A stretch of DNA of 64,000 nucleotides from Myxococcus guangdongensis. GTDB lineage: Bacteria; Myxococcota; Myxococcia; Myxococcales; Myxococcaceae. Location: positions 1-64,000 of the forward strand of contig NZ_JAJVKW010000024.1 of assembly GCF_024198255.1 (NCBI RefSeq), written 5' to 3'. Below the pieces are notes generated by a model. That model was not told the DNA's origin and made no database searches. It worked only from the letters and a program-made list of their open reading frames with translations. Position 1 is the first letter of the stretch, and every line of letters begins with the position of its first letter. The position numbers were made by a program, and so were the translations under genes. Of the stretch, positions 25,001 through 35,270 are shown one piece after another.

Positions 25001-25989
25001 AAATCACCCTCGAGCGTCACTTCCATCAACCCCGCCACCGGCGTCTTCCCCGCGCGCTCCAGCACCGCCCGGTGCAGGTACGTCACCGGCGAGCCCACCA
25101 CCGGCTTGATGAGCCCACCCAGCATGCCCAGCTCCTCCACGGGCGCGCTGCGCTGCAAAAGCGACGTGGACTTCAGCACCATGGCCTTCGCGCCATCGCC
25201 GCCGAACACATCCACCGTCCACACGCTGCGCTCCTTCGCGCCCTCGCGGCTGAGTGTGAACGACTCCATCGCGCTCGGCGCGCCACCCTCCGTCCACGAG
25301 TACACCGGGCCGAACTCACCGTCTTGTCCCTCGCGCGCCAGGAGCACCATCCGCTCGCCGCCGTCGCGCAGCGCCCGGAAGCGCACCCACCGCCGCGCCA
25401 GCTTCCCCGGGGGAATGGTGGAGCGCGTGTGGTCCGCGTACCCGCCTCCCGACAGCGTCACCGCCGTGCCCTTGGGCTGCTGCACCGTCGCCTTCAGCGG
25501 GCTGAACGCCAGCGTCACCTCGTGACGGTAGCGCGCGCTGCCCACCTCCACCTCGGAGCCCTCCGGCGAGCGCGGCTCCACCTGCGCCGCGTACTCCAGC
25601 ACCACCCGCCCGCCCTCCAGCCCCGCCTCCACCTTCGTCACGCCGTCCGCGGAGCGCGCCGAGCACGCCCCCACGCGGAAGGTGCTGGTGGCCGCGTCAT
25701 AACTCCACTCCTTCGCGCCCACCTTCTTCTGCGGCGTCCACGCGCGCTGCCCCGGCTTGAGCACCGTCGCCCGGCAGATGCCCGTGCGCGAGCCCGGGCC
25801 GATGTTCGTCACCTGCAACTGCACCAGCACGAAGGTGCCGTCCTCCAGGTCCCCGATGAAGGTGAAGCTCTCCCCGTAGTTGTCGCTCGAGGAGAGCGTG
25901 GGCTCCAGCGCCGCGCCCGCCGCCGCCACGGTGGGCAGCAGCAGCGTCAGCAGGAGTCCCAGGACCTGGAGCCGCCCCTCACGCCGCAT
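24997..25989 (-). CDS. Secreted lipocalin-like protein (AttH/CrtC/Svf1-like fold suspected)
   Basis: 330 residues. Signal peptide 1-25 (GLLLTLLLPTVAAAGA). The mature protein is nearly all beta strands. Features resembling two-domain lipocalins of the AttH/CrtC/Svf1 type are SFTFIGDLEDGTFVLVQLQVTN-like opening strands (41-62), GGGYADH (181-187) and RRWVRFRAL (199-207). Family assignment is by eye and uncertain. It overlaps both neighbours (10 bases with the GtrA fusion gene, four with the phosphatase). That places it firmly in the inositol-lipid operon, where a lipid-binding carrier in the periplasm would make sense. Confidence 0.6.
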   Translation of the reverse strand: MRREGRLQVLGLLLTLLLPTVAAAGAALEPTLSSSDNYGESFTFIGDLEDGTFVLVQLQVTNIGPGSRTGICRATVLKPGQRAWTPQKKVGAKEWSYDAATSTFRVGACSARSADGVTKVEAGLEGGRVVLEYAAQVEPRSPEGSEVEVGSARYRHEVTLAFSPLKATVQQPKGTAVTLSGGGYADHTRSTIPPGKLARRWVRFRALRDGGERMVLLAREGQDGEFGPVYSWTEGGAPSAMESFTLSREGAKERSVWTVDVFGGDGAKAMVLKSTSLLQRSAPVEELGMLGGLIKPVVGSPVTYLHRAVLERAGKTPVAGLMEVTLEGDL

Positions 25990-27223
25990 GGGGGCGCTGC
26001 TCCATGAGCGCGTCCGACGAGTTCGTGTCGTTGAAGACGTAGTCGCGCTGCAGGGGCAGGTTCCACGCGAAGTACACCACGCCGCGCACCAGCCACCAGC
26101 CCAGCGTGTAGGCCAGCTGCGGATGCAACGTGAGCAGCGCCACGCCGCCCGCGTTGAGCAGCGCGCTGGTGCCGCTCACCACCGCGTAGCGCATCATCTG
26201 CCGGCCCACCGCCGCCGTGCTGCGGAAGGTGAGCACCCGGTTGATGGAGTAGTTCACCACCGCGCCCAGCAGCGCGCCCAGCACCGTGGCCCACGCGGGG
26301 AGCAGGCCCATCCACTCCACCAGCGCCAGCACCACCGCGAAGTCCGCCACCGTCGCGATGGCGCCCGCCGCCGCGTTGAGGCCCACAATCGCCTTCTCCG
26401 AGCGCGCCTCCTGACGCTTCGGCGCCAGCGCCTTCACCAGGTTCCGGAACCGGGAGATGGCCGTCAGGTTGCTCATGATGGCGACGAAGACGAGGCCCAC
26501 CACCGCCATCCAGTGCATGGGGTGCTTCTCCTCGGGCCAGAACACCGCCTCGAGAATCGGCGACAGCGCCGTGCCCGCGCCCAGGAAGAGCACGCGCTCC
26601 AGCCGCTGCATCGCGCCGTCGCGCACGTTGACGCCCAGGCCCTCGCCCTTGGCGCGCACGTACGGCACCAGCGACGAGCCCAAGAGCGCGCCCAGCGCCG
26701 GCAAGAGCACCCACGTGTCCCGGTAGTACCAAGCCAGGCCCATCAACATCGCCGAGTCCACGTACCGGTCCAGCACCGAGTCCAGCGCCGCGCCCGCGGG
26801 GTTGGCCTCCTTGCGTGTGCGGGCGATTCGCCCGTCCATCACATCCAGGATGCCCGCGGCCAAGAACAGCCAGCCGCCGAGCGCGAAGCGCCCCGCCGCC
26901 ACCGCCACGCCGGAGGAGATGCCGAGCAGGCCCGACAGCATGGACAGCGCGTTGGCCGGAAGGCCCGAGCGCAGAATCACCGCCCACAACGGCTGGATGA
27001 CCCAGAAGAAGTAGTGGCGCAGGAAGTAGCCCACGAAGCCCGCGTTGCCTCGCTTGACCGTCTCCTCGTCGCGCGGCACGCCCTTGAAGGCGACGCGGAT
27101 ACAGAAGATGAGCAACCCTCCCAGGAAGTACACACAGGCGAGGATGGCGGGCGCGAGCGCGGTCCAGATGCGCGCCGACGGAGACAGGTTTCCGGTCAAC
27201 CAGTCGACCAGGTTCTCAAGCAC
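25979..27223 (-). CDS. CDP-alcohol phosphatidyltransferase fused to a GtrA domain
   Basis: 414 residues. The N-terminal enzyme has the complete signature Asp130-Gly-x2-Ala-Arg-x8-Gly144-x3-Asp148-x3-Asp152 (MDGRIARTRKEANPAGAALD in part) among membrane helices. Such enzymes join CDP-diacylglycerol to an alcohol. With an inositol-phosphate synthase in the same operon, the acceptor is probably inositol 3-phosphate, giving phosphatidylinositol phosphate. The C-terminal part (about 285-400) is a four-helix GtrA domain, a family linked to flipping of lipid-linked sugars. The fusion suggests synthesis and translocation by one protein. Start and stop overlap both neighbours. Confidence 0.85.
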   Translation of the reverse strand: MLENLVDWLTGNLSPSARIWTALAPAILACVYFLGGLLIFCIRVAFKGVPRDEETVKRGNAGFVGYFLRHYFFWVIQPLWAVILRSGLPANALSMLSGLLGISSGVAVAAGRFALGGWLFLAAGILDVMDGRIARTRKEANPAGAALDSVLDRYVDSAMLMGLAWYYRDTWVLLPALGALLGSSLVPYVRAKGEGLGVNVRDGAMQRLERVLFLGAGTALSPILEAVFWPEEKHPMHWMAVVGLVFVAIMSNLTAISRFRNLVKALAPKRQEARSEKAIVGLNAAAGAIATVADFAVVLALVEWMGLLPAWATVLGALLGAVVNYSINRVLTFRSTAAVGRQMMRYAVVSGTSALLNAGGVALLTLHPQLAYTLGWWLVRGVVYFAWNLPLQRDYVFNDTNSSDALMEQRPHAA

Positions 27224-28119
27224 GGGTGTCCCCTCCAGGTGTCAGCGGCAGCGAAACAGTCATGGGCGCGCTCTTGCGCGAGAACGCGAGCTCCACCACC
27301 AGGAAGGCGGCGAGCGCGAAGGCGAGGCCCGCGAGCACGTCCAGGACATAGTGGTGCGTCAAATAGACGGCGGAGAATGCGACGAGCAGGGCGAACGCCC
27401 CGGTGGCCACCCGCCACTTCCACCCATCCCTCCACACGAACAGCATCACCATGAAGGGGTAGGCCGCGTGCAGCGAGGGCATGGCGCCGAACACGTTGGG
27501 ATTGCGCGCGTAGAAGCCGGCGAAGTAGTGGATACCCAACAGGGCATCGAAGCGCGCCGTGCCCGCGGGGCTGGGCAGGGCGGCCAGGTTGGCGGGGCCC
27601 GGGCCGTAATCCAGGATGTACCAGGGTGGCGCGGCCGGATAGAGCAGGTAGGTGACCACGCCCAGGGCGTTCACCACCAGGAAGGCCCAGCACAGCTTCT
27701 CGAAGCGCGCGTCCTTCTTCACGAAGAAGAAGATGGCCATCAAGAAGACTTCGTAAAGGTAGGCCGCGTAGGCGAAGCCGCACAGCAGGTCCAACAGGAC
27801 GTTCGAGCGGGTGCTCCACCACTGGGGCCAGTTGACACCGCCCGGGGCGGGGAACCACTGCGTCTCCCACACCCACAAGTCACCTGTGTGGATGGGGCCG
27901 CGCAGGAACAGCCAGAGCCCCTGGCTGTCCAGCAGCATGCCGGTCAGCCACAGGGGGAACCCGCCGAAGAGGAACCGACGCGTGCGGGGGCCCGCCCAGG
28001 CCACCCCCAGCAGCGCGGCGTCCGCCGCGACGTGGTCCCACCGGAGCCGACCGGTGGCCGTCACCAGCATCAAATGGCCCATCGCCAACAGGGTGACGAG
28101 CCAGATGAACGCCGGAGTC

Positions 28120-28142
<23 letters not shown>
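27216..28142 (-). CDS. AUR1-like phosphoinositol transferase (PAP2 superfamily)
   Basis: 308 residues from ATG 28142, which lies 23 bases inside the upstream gene. About six to eight membrane helices. Signature motifs are YPAAPPWY (168-175), GAMPSLHAAYPF with His225, and LTHHYVLDVLAG with His264 and Asp268, the layout of fungal AUR1 inositol-phosphorylceramide synthases. AUR1 moves phosphoinositol from phosphatidylinositol to ceramide. Here the acceptor could be ceramide or diacylglycerol. The operon supplies its donor. Alternative: a lipid phosphatase of the PAP2 superfamily. Confidence 0.8.
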
Positions 28143-29454
<1,312 letters not shown>

Positions 29455-29898
29455 CGTGGGGTTCCTTAAGGGGGGCGGGGGAGCCGCCCTGTGGTGAGTC
29501 TTCTCGGACTTGCCGCTGCGCACCGACTGGATGCCGTGGGGTTTGCGGAAAATCTCGGATGCGGATGGTTGATACGCTAAAGCGTTCGTGACTTCAACGT
29601 CATGTGGGGGAGGCTGGTTAGCACGCCATGGGGCGGACTGATGGATCAGCGCAGCCCCAGGTACAAGCCGACGCGAACGCGCCTGTCAGAGAAACACCAG
29701 GTGGTGAGAAAAATGACACCTACCTGACCATCCATGGGCACGGAGGGTAGGTCCGGGGTCGCTAGGACCCGGGGTGAAACGGCGGGGTGAGTGTCGAGGG
29801 GTGGGGGAAGCCTTCGAGGGGGGTGGGACGGCCCGGAAGCCAACGGTCGGCTGCGGGCCTGTCATGGCGCCCATGTCGTCGTGGCGCAACCCCAAGTG
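29455..29898. promoter_or_regulatory. 444-base spacer upstream of the inositol-lipid operon
   Basis: It must contain the operon promoter. ACGCTAAAGCGT at 29574-29585 is a 5-bp inverted repeat in the AT-richest part, about 120 bases upstream of the ino1 start, and is a fair operator candidate. The half towards 29898 shows nothing that I can name. Short open frames here lack ribosome binding sites. Confidence 0.4.
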
Positions 29899-30423
29899 TC
29901 AATGGGAGCGAGAGCCGCCGAGCTCCAGGGCCTGGTGGTCGCCCGGCGCGTAGCTCTTGCCGGTGAGCGCGGCCTTCACCATGCCGACCAGCTGCACCAT
30001 GCGGCTGGAGGGCGTGTCCCAGTACTCGGCGCGCTCCACGCTCACGCACAGGAGCGCGAGCTCGGGATCATCCATGCCGTCGGGGAACCAGGCCTTGAGC
30101 GGGGGGCTCCACAGCTCGCGAATCTTGCGGGCGTCCTTGACCAGCCGGCAGCGGCCGCTGATGGAGACGTAGCGCTCGCGCGTGGGGTCGGAGAAGGCGA
30201 CGTTGACGTGGTGGTCCTGCTCCACCGCGTCCACCTTGTGCGAGTGCTCCCGGGTGAAGAACCAGAGCTCTCCGTCGAAGTCATGGTCCTGGGTCCACAT
30301 GGGGCGGCTGTGCAGGCTCCCGTCGGAGTCCACCGTGGTCATCATGGCGACCTTGATGCCGTGGATGAGCTCCCCCAGGTGTTCGACGGCGCCGCGCGTG
30401 TCCTGCTCCTGCTTCTTGCTCAT
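29899..30423 (-). CDS. Pyridoxamine-phosphate-oxidase-like general stress protein
   Basis: 174 residues. FMN-binding split barrel: KVAMMTTVDSDGSLHSRPM, then DFDGELWFFTREHSHK, VNVAFSDPTRERYVSISGRCRLVKD. This is the pattern of general stress protein 26-like flavoproteins rather than true PdxH. Flavin reductase or heme/F420-type activity is unknown. It ends 475 bases before the ino1 start on the same strand and is not part of that operon. Start ATG 30423. Confidence 0.85.
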   Translation of the reverse strand: MSKKQEQDTRGAVEHLGELIHGIKVAMMTTVDSDGSLHSRPMWTQDHDFDGELWFFTREHSHKVDAVEQDHHVNVAFSDPTRERYVSISGRCRLVKDARKIRELWSPPLKAWFPDGMDDPELALLCVSVERAEYWDTPSSRMVQLVGMVKAALTGKSYAPGDHQALELGGSRSH

Positions 30424-30585
30424 GTCTGCCTCCTGACCCTGAAAACTAGGCAGTGTCCGGAGGCCCGGGCGGGTGAGGCCGGCCGGATGGCGCCAGGGCA
30501 GGCGGGCGGTGTGGTAGTGGGCTTCGAAAAGCCCTCACGGTGGCGGGGTGGTTGCCGTGCCCGGGGATGGAAAGCGAGTGCGACG

Positions 30586-31080
30586 ATGCTGAAGACCGCG
30601 TGGAACGAGTGGTGCCTGAAGGCGCTGCAGATCGAGACGGCGCTGCTGGCGCTGGAGGAGATCGAGCTGCCCGAGGAGATGCACGGGCTGCAGGACGCGG
30701 CGGAGGAGAAGCTCCTGGAGCTGGGGCGCGCGTGGAAGGAGCGCCAGCCGGCGAAGGACGGGCGTCGGTGGGAGAAGCAGATCCTGGACAAGGGCACGCC
30801 GAGCGACGCGGAGCTGGAGGAGATGGTCGGCGAGTTCCGCGAGGACGGCAAGGCGTGGACGCTCTTGCGCGCCACCAGCGACAAGCAGGAGGTGGTGGAG
30901 ACGTTGGTGTCGGAGGGGCGCGCGTGCATGGTGGCCGGCGGCTCGTACTACCTGGGCCAGTGGGACGCGAAGGACGAGGTGCTGGAGGTCGGCCGCGATG
31001 ACGACGCGGGTGAGCCGGGCACCGGCGTGGTGCTCGCCGCCACCGGTGAGGTGCAGTACACGCCGGACCCGGAGCTGTAG
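30586..31080 (+). CDS. Uncharacterised acidic protein
   Basis: 164 residues from ATG 30586. Highly charged and helical in the first two thirds (ALQIETALLALEEIELPEEMH, AEEKLLELGRAWKERQPAK), then EEMVGEFREDGKAWTLLRATSD and a strand-rich end. No signal, membrane helix or Cys cluster beyond single Cys. Codon use is typical of the genome. Abuts the convergent reductase gene without a gap. Not recognised. Confidence 0.7.
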   Translation: MLKTAWNEWCLKALQIETALLALEEIELPEEMHGLQDAAEEKLLELGRAWKERQPAKDGRRWEKQILDKGTPSDAELEEMVGEFREDGKAWTLLRATSDKQEVVETLVSEGRACMVAGGSYYLGQWDAKDEVLEVGRDDDAGEPGTGVVLAATGEVQYTPDPEL

Positions 31081-32013
31081 CTACGTGTCGAGCACGCGCG
31101 CCATGCGCTCGCGTGTCTTCGCGTCGGGCAGGCGTCCGAAGCCCGCGCGCACGTTGTCGGCCACGTGTCTGGGATTGCTCGTGGCGGGCAGCGGGCAGTT
31201 CACCGCGGGGTGGCCGAGGATGAACTTCAGGAAGAACTGCGCCCAGCTGTCGCAGTCGAACTCCTGGGCCCACTCGGGCAGCGCGCGGCCCTTCACCCGG
31301 CGGAAGAGGTCGCCGGTGGCGAAGGGCTGCATGACGAGCACCGCCACGCCGTTCGCGGCGGCGGCGGGCAGCAGCCGCTTCTCCGCCTCGCGGTCCGTGA
31401 GGGAGTAGGGCAGCTGGATGAAGTCCAGCGTCTGCTCCTTCAACAGGCGCTCCAGCTCCGGGAAGGCGCTCTTCTGGTAGTGGGTGATGCCCACGTAGCG
31501 CACGCGCCCTTTCGCCTTCCACTCGCGCAGCACGGGCAGGTGGGTGCGCCAGTCGACGAGGTTGTGGACCTGGAGCAAATCCATGCGTCCGCGCCCCATG
31601 TCGCGCACGGACGTCTCCAACTGCTCGAGCCCCGCCTCCTTGCCGGTGGTCCACACCTTGGTCGCGAGGAAGGGCTTGGGCGCGTCCGGCAACTGCGCGA
31701 GCACGTCGCCCACCACGCGCTCGGCGCGGCCATACATGGGCGAGGAGTCGATGAGGCGCGCGCCCGAGTCGAGGAAGCGCTGCAGCACGTCCTTCAAGGG
31801 GGCGCGCTCGGCGGGGGAGGCGCCCACGTCGAAGGTCTGCCAGGTGCCCAGGCCGATGACGGGCAGCGCCTCGCCGGACTTGGGGATGGGGCGGGTGAGC
31901 ATGGCGGGCTTGGGGATGGGGGTGGCGGCGTGGGCGAGCGGGGACAGCAACGCGGCGCCGAGTCCCGCGACGAGCACGTCCCGACGCGAGGGTGGGGAAG
32001 GGGGCTGGGACAT
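31081..32013 (-). CDS. Tat-exported aldo/keto reductase
   Basis: 310 residues. The N-terminus has a twin-arginine signal (SRRDVLVAGLGAALLSPLAHA) cleaved near residue 29, so the enzyme is folded in the cytoplasm and exported. The reductase domain has IDSSPMYGRAE (Asp and Tyr), LATKVWT (Lys) and LLQVHNLVDW (His), the catalytic tetrad. Export of a nicotinamide-dependent enzyme is unusual but recurrent for this subgroup. Substrate unknown. No clear ribosome binding site; start chosen to include the Tat motif. Confidence 0.85.
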   Translation of the reverse strand: MSQPPSPPSRRDVLVAGLGAALLSPLAHAATPIPKPAMLTRPIPKSGEALPVIGLGTWQTFDVGASPAERAPLKDVLQRFLDSGARLIDSSPMYGRAERVVGDVLAQLPDAPKPFLATKVWTTGKEAGLEQLETSVRDMGRGRMDLLQVHNLVDWRTHLPVLREWKAKGRVRYVGITHYQKSAFPELERLLKEQTLDFIQLPYSLTDREAEKRLLPAAAANGVAVLVMQPFATGDLFRRVKGRALPEWAQEFDCDSWAQFFLKFILGHPAVNCPLPATSNPRHVADNVRAGFGRLPDAKTRERMARVLDT

Positions 32014-32163
32014 GGCTGGATTCTAACGGGTGACAGTATTTCGTGGGGCCGGTGTTCCGTTGCGTGAAGGGGGCGTCACGGCCCCCGCGAAGCAACCGTG
32101 GCTCGTGTGCCCGCGTCAAGGTGGGCCGAGCCCCTCTTGGAAACAACTCAGGAAGGTTCAGCG

Positions 32164-33645
32164 ATGAAGCGCAAGGTCTCGGTGTGTGCGGGCGTCATGG
32201 CGGCCATGGTGGCGATGGCCGCGGGGGCCGAGGAGGTGAAGGCAGGCGACCCGGCCCCCGTGGCCTCGGCGGGAGGGGAGGGGGTGGTGGAGGGGCCGGG
32301 CGCGGAGCGGGTGATGGCGCCGCCTCCGCTGGTGGAGGCGACGATGGTGGGGAGCACCGCGGCCGCTGACGCGCCGACGGCGGTGCAGGCCAAGGCCACC
32401 GTGGAGGGGGCCGAGGAGGCGGAGGTCCATGTGCCCTTCAGCTTCACCGTCCTGCCGGGGCTGAGCACGTCGGGCTTCAGTCAGAAGAACCAGGTGCACG
32501 ACGTGTCCATCGGCCTGCTCGCCACCCACGCCAAGCGGGTGCGGGTGATGGGGTTGTCGCTGGGCGGCAACTGGGTGACGCATGGCGCGAGCGGCGTGCT
32601 CGCCTCGGTGGGCGTCAACGTGTCGGGCGGACCGGTGAACGGGACGCTGCTGACGGTGGGCGGAAACGTGGTGGGGGCGGACGCGGAGGGGCTGCTCGCG
32701 GGCGTGGGCGCGAACATCGTGCGCGGCGCGATGCGCGGCACGCAGCTCACGGTGGGCGCGAACGTGGCGACGCAGGCGTTGGACGGCGCGCAGATGGGCG
32801 TGGGCGTGAACGTGGCGGGCGGCGACGTGATGGGCGCGCAGCTCTCGGTGGGTGGCAACCTGGCGGGGGGCACGCTCAAGGGTCTGCAGATGGCGGTGGG
32901 CGCGAACGTGGCGCGCGGCGTGTCCCGAGGCGTGCAGATGTCGGCGGGCGTCAACGTGGCCTCGGAGCTGACGGGCATGCAGATGTCGTCGGGCGTCAGC
33001 TACGCGAGCAAGCTGGCCGGCGCGCAGGTGTCCATCATCAACGTGGGCGGCGACGTGGACGGCGCGCAGGTGGGCCTGGTGAACGTGGCGCGCCACATGG
33101 GCGGCGCGCAGGTGGGGTTGCTCAACTTCGCGGGCGAGACGGAGGGCGAATCGGTGGGCCTGCTGAGCTTCGTCGGGAACGGCCAGGCGCACGTGCAGGT
33201 GTGGGCCAGCGACGTGGCGCTCACCAACGTGGGCGTGAAGCTGGGCGGACGTCACCTGTACACGCTGTTCACCGTGGGCCTCAACCCGCCGATGGGCGGA
33301 GAGCGGCGGCGCTACACGTTGGGCGCGGGCGTGGGTGGGCACATCCCCGCGGGGCGGTTCTTCTTCGACGTGGACCTGCTCGGCTCGAGCGTGCACGCGA
33401 ACCGGCTGTTCGACTTCGACGACGACACGAACCACGTGCTCGGGCAGCTGCGGGTGATGGCGGGCTGGCAGCTGTCCAAGCGCTTCGCGGTGTTTGGCGG
33501 CGTCAGCGCCAACACGCTCGTCACCTGGAACGGGAGCGACCCGTGGAAGGACCTCGGCATCGGTCCGGAGTGGAGGGAGGTCTCCGACAGCGGGCGCACC
33601 ATCGTGCGCACCTGGCCGGGCATCCTCGCGGGCGTGCAGATTTGA
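32164..33645 (+). CDS. LA_2272-type surface repeat protein
   Basis: 493 residues from ATG 32164 with AGGAAGG upstream. Signal peptide 1-22. Residues 25-90 are an Ala/Pro/Gly/Val-rich linker. Residues about 124-336 are roughly eleven imperfect repeats of 18-22 residues with pattern G-x-Q-x-x-V-G-x-N-V (GAQMGVGVNVAGG, GAQLSVGGNLAGG, GAQVGLVNVARH). The C-terminal 140 residues look like an outer-membrane barrel (YTLGAGVGGHIPAGRFFFDVDLL, LRVMAGWQLSKRFAVFGG). The repeat type is known from Leptospira surface proteins. Likely outer membrane or surface; function unknown. Confidence 0.8.
   Translation: MKRKVSVCAGVMAAMVAMAAGAEEVKAGDPAPVASAGGEGVVEGPGAERVMAPPPLVEATMVGSTAAADAPTAVQAKATVEGAEEAEVHVPFSFTVLPGLSTSGFSQKNQVHDVSIGLLATHAKRVRVMGLSLGGNWVTHGASGVLASVGVNVSGGPVNGTLLTVGGNVVGADAEGLLAGVGANIVRGAMRGTQLTVGANVATQALDGAQMGVGVNVAGGDVMGAQLSVGGNLAGGTLKGLQMAVGANVARGVSRGVQMSAGVNVASELTGMQMSSGVSYASKLAGAQVSIINVGGDVDGAQVGLVNVARHMGGAQVGLLNFAGETEGESVGLLSFVGNGQAHVQVWASDVALTNVGVKLGGRHLYTLFTVGLNPPMGGERRRYTLGAGVGGHIPAGRFFFDVDLLGSSVHANRLFDFDDDTNHVLGQLRVMAGWQLSKRFAVFGGVSANTLVTWNGSDPWKDLGIGPEWREVSDSGRTIVRTWPGILAGVQI
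32533..33171 (+). repeat. Coding repeats, about 11 units of 18-22 codons
   Basis: Protein-level repeat with the recurring core GxQxxVGxNV. At the nucleotide level units such as GGCGCGCAG and GGCGTGAACGTGGC recur but have diverged, so these are old repeats under selection rather than a recent tandem expansion. Confidence 0.7.
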
Positions 33646-33738
33646 ACGGAGGGGCGGGCGCTTCCCGACGCGGAGGGCCCTCCCCATGTTCCCCTCGGAC
33701 GCGCCCACCTGGAGGTGGGCGGTCCGGGGGGCAGGCCC

Positions 33739-34740
33739 ATGCAAGGCACCATGCGCGTGATGGCGCTGCACGCGCCGGGACAGCCGCTGCGAGAGGAGCG
33801 CTGGCCCATCCCCCGTCCGGGGCCGCAGGAGGTGCTGTTGCGCGTGCGAGCCTGCGCGGTGTGCCGCACGGACCTTCACCTGGTGGACGGTGAGCTGCCC
33901 CGCCCCAAGCTGCCCGTCGTTCCCGGCCACGAAATCGTGGCGAGCGTGGTGGAGGTGGGCGCGGAGGTGCTGGGGCTGGAGCCGGGGACTCGCGTGGGGG
34001 TTCCCTGGCTCGGCTGGACGTGCGGCCAGTGCCGCTTCTGCGTCTCCGGGCGTGAGAACCTCTGCGACTTCGCGCGCTTCACCGGCTACCAGGTGGATGG
34101 CGGCTACGCGGAGTACACGCTGGCGCATCACGCGTTCTGCTTCCCGCTGCCGGCAGGGCTCGATGACGTGCACGTGGCGCCGCTGATGTGCGCGGGGCTC
34201 ATCGGCTATCGGAGCCTGCGGATGGCGGGCGAGGGCGCGCGACTGGGGATGTATGGCTTTGGCGCCGCGGCGCACCTGCTCATCCAGGTGGCGCGTCACC
34301 AGGGGCGCAGGGTGTTCGCCTTCACCCGTCCCGGTGACGAGGCGGGCCAGGCCTTCGCCCGGGAGCTGGGGGCCGAATGGGCGGGCGGCTCGGATGCCCT
34401 GCCACCGGAGCCGTTGGACGCGGCCATCCTCTTCGCGCCCGCGGGCAGCCTGGTGCCGGCCGCGCTGCGCGCCGTGGACAAGGGCGGCGTGGTGGTGTGC
34501 GGCGGCATCCACATGAGCGACATCCCCTCGTTCCCCTATGCGTGGCTGTGGGAGGAGCGCGTGGTGCGCTCGGTGGCCAACCTGACGCGGGCGGACGCGG
34601 TGGAGTTCCTGGCGCTGGCGCCCCGTGTGCCGGTGCACACGCGGGTGCAGGTGTTCCCCCTGTCGTCGGCGAACGAGGCGCTCCTCGCGCTGCGTGAGGG
34701 GCGAGTCCACGGCGCGGCCGTGCTGGACGTTCGCGGGTAG
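33739..34740 (+). CDS. Zinc-dependent alcohol dehydrogenase
   Basis: 333 residues from ATG 33739 (GGGGGGCAGG upstream). Medium-chain dehydrogenase/reductase. Catalytic zinc ligands Cys42 (CAVCRTDLH) and His64-Glu65 (PGHEIV); structural zinc Cys95, Cys98, Cys101 and Cys109. Rossmann motif YGFGAAAH replaces the usual GxGxxG, with an Ala-rich turn. The HxSxIPxF segment (IHMSDIPSFPY) is typical of the YjgB/AdhA-like zinc-binding group. Oxidises an alcohol or reduces an aldehyde; substrate unknown. Confidence 0.9.
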   Translation: MQGTMRVMALHAPGQPLREERWPIPRPGPQEVLLRVRACAVCRTDLHLVDGELPRPKLPVVPGHEIVASVVEVGAEVLGLEPGTRVGVPWLGWTCGQCRFCVSGRENLCDFARFTGYQVDGGYAEYTLAHHAFCFPLPAGLDDVHVAPLMCAGLIGYRSLRMAGEGARLGMYGFGAAAHLLIQVARHQGRRVFAFTRPGDEAGQAFARELGAEWAGGSDALPPEPLDAAILFAPAGSLVPAALRAVDKGGVVVCGGIHMSDIPSFPYAWLWEERVVRSVANLTRADAVEFLALAPRVPVHTRVQVFPLSSANEALLALREGRVHGAAVLDVRG

Positions 34741-34913
34741 GTGGGGCGATTCGCCCCGCAGGCCCTGCGCGCTGTCCCATTCCTCCGCAAAGCCTGCGGG
34801 CCTCCGTGCGCCCGCCCCTGACATTCCGAGGGGTTGGTGGTGGCAGGGGTGATGCAGTGGGAAGAGGTGCAACCCGAGCCCCGCGCAAGCGGGGACAGCA
34901 CCCGAGGCCGACG

Positions 34914-35255
34914 ATGAAGCGAGCGTTGCAGATCACCTACCGGGGCATGGAGACGAGCGAGGCACTGAACGAGCACATCCGCGACCACGCGGAGAAGCTG
35001 GAGCAGTTCTTCGACGGCATCGTCGGATGCCATGTGGTGGTGGACGAGCCGCATCGACACAAGCACCAGGGCAACCACTTCCGGGTGCGCGTGGACCTGC
35101 ATGTGCCCGGCAAGGACCTGGTGGCCGCCAGGGACCCCGACGAGCACGCCGCGCACGAGGACCCGTACCAGGCCGTGACGGATGCGTTCGAGGCCGTGCG
35201 TCGGCAGCTCCAGCACTACACCGGGGCGATGCACGCGCATCACCGACACGGCTGA
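34914..35255 (+). CDS. hpf: Ribosome hibernation-promoting factor (HPF/YfiA family)
   Basis: 113 residues from ATG 34914. Short-form HPF: MKRALQITYRGMETSEALNEHIRDHAEKL, beta strands FRVRVDLHVPGKDLVAARD and the C-terminal helix DPYQAVTDAFEAVRRQLQHY. Such proteins bind the 30S decoding centre and silence or dimerise ribosomes in starvation. The His-rich end is a common tail. Monocistronic; followed by a strong hairpin shared with the convergent hemolysin III gene. Confidence 0.85.
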   Translation: MKRALQITYRGMETSEALNEHIRDHAEKLEQFFDGIVGCHVVVDEPHRHKHQGNHFRVRVDLHVPGKDLVAARDPDEHAAHEDPYQAVTDAFEAVRRQLQHYTGAMHAHHRHG

Positions 35256-35270
35256 CGGTGTCGTGAGTCG

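Noticed and set aside
29646..29843. 65-codon minus-strand frame in the spacer upstream of ino1, ending VGLYLGLR
   Set aside because: The end faintly resembles a membrane-barrel strand, but the rest is Pro/Arg-rich and there is no start signal.
33672..33683. GGAGGGCCCTCC palindrome after the repeat protein as terminator
   Set aside because: A 12-base palindrome without a loop cannot form a useful hairpin, and no T-run follows.
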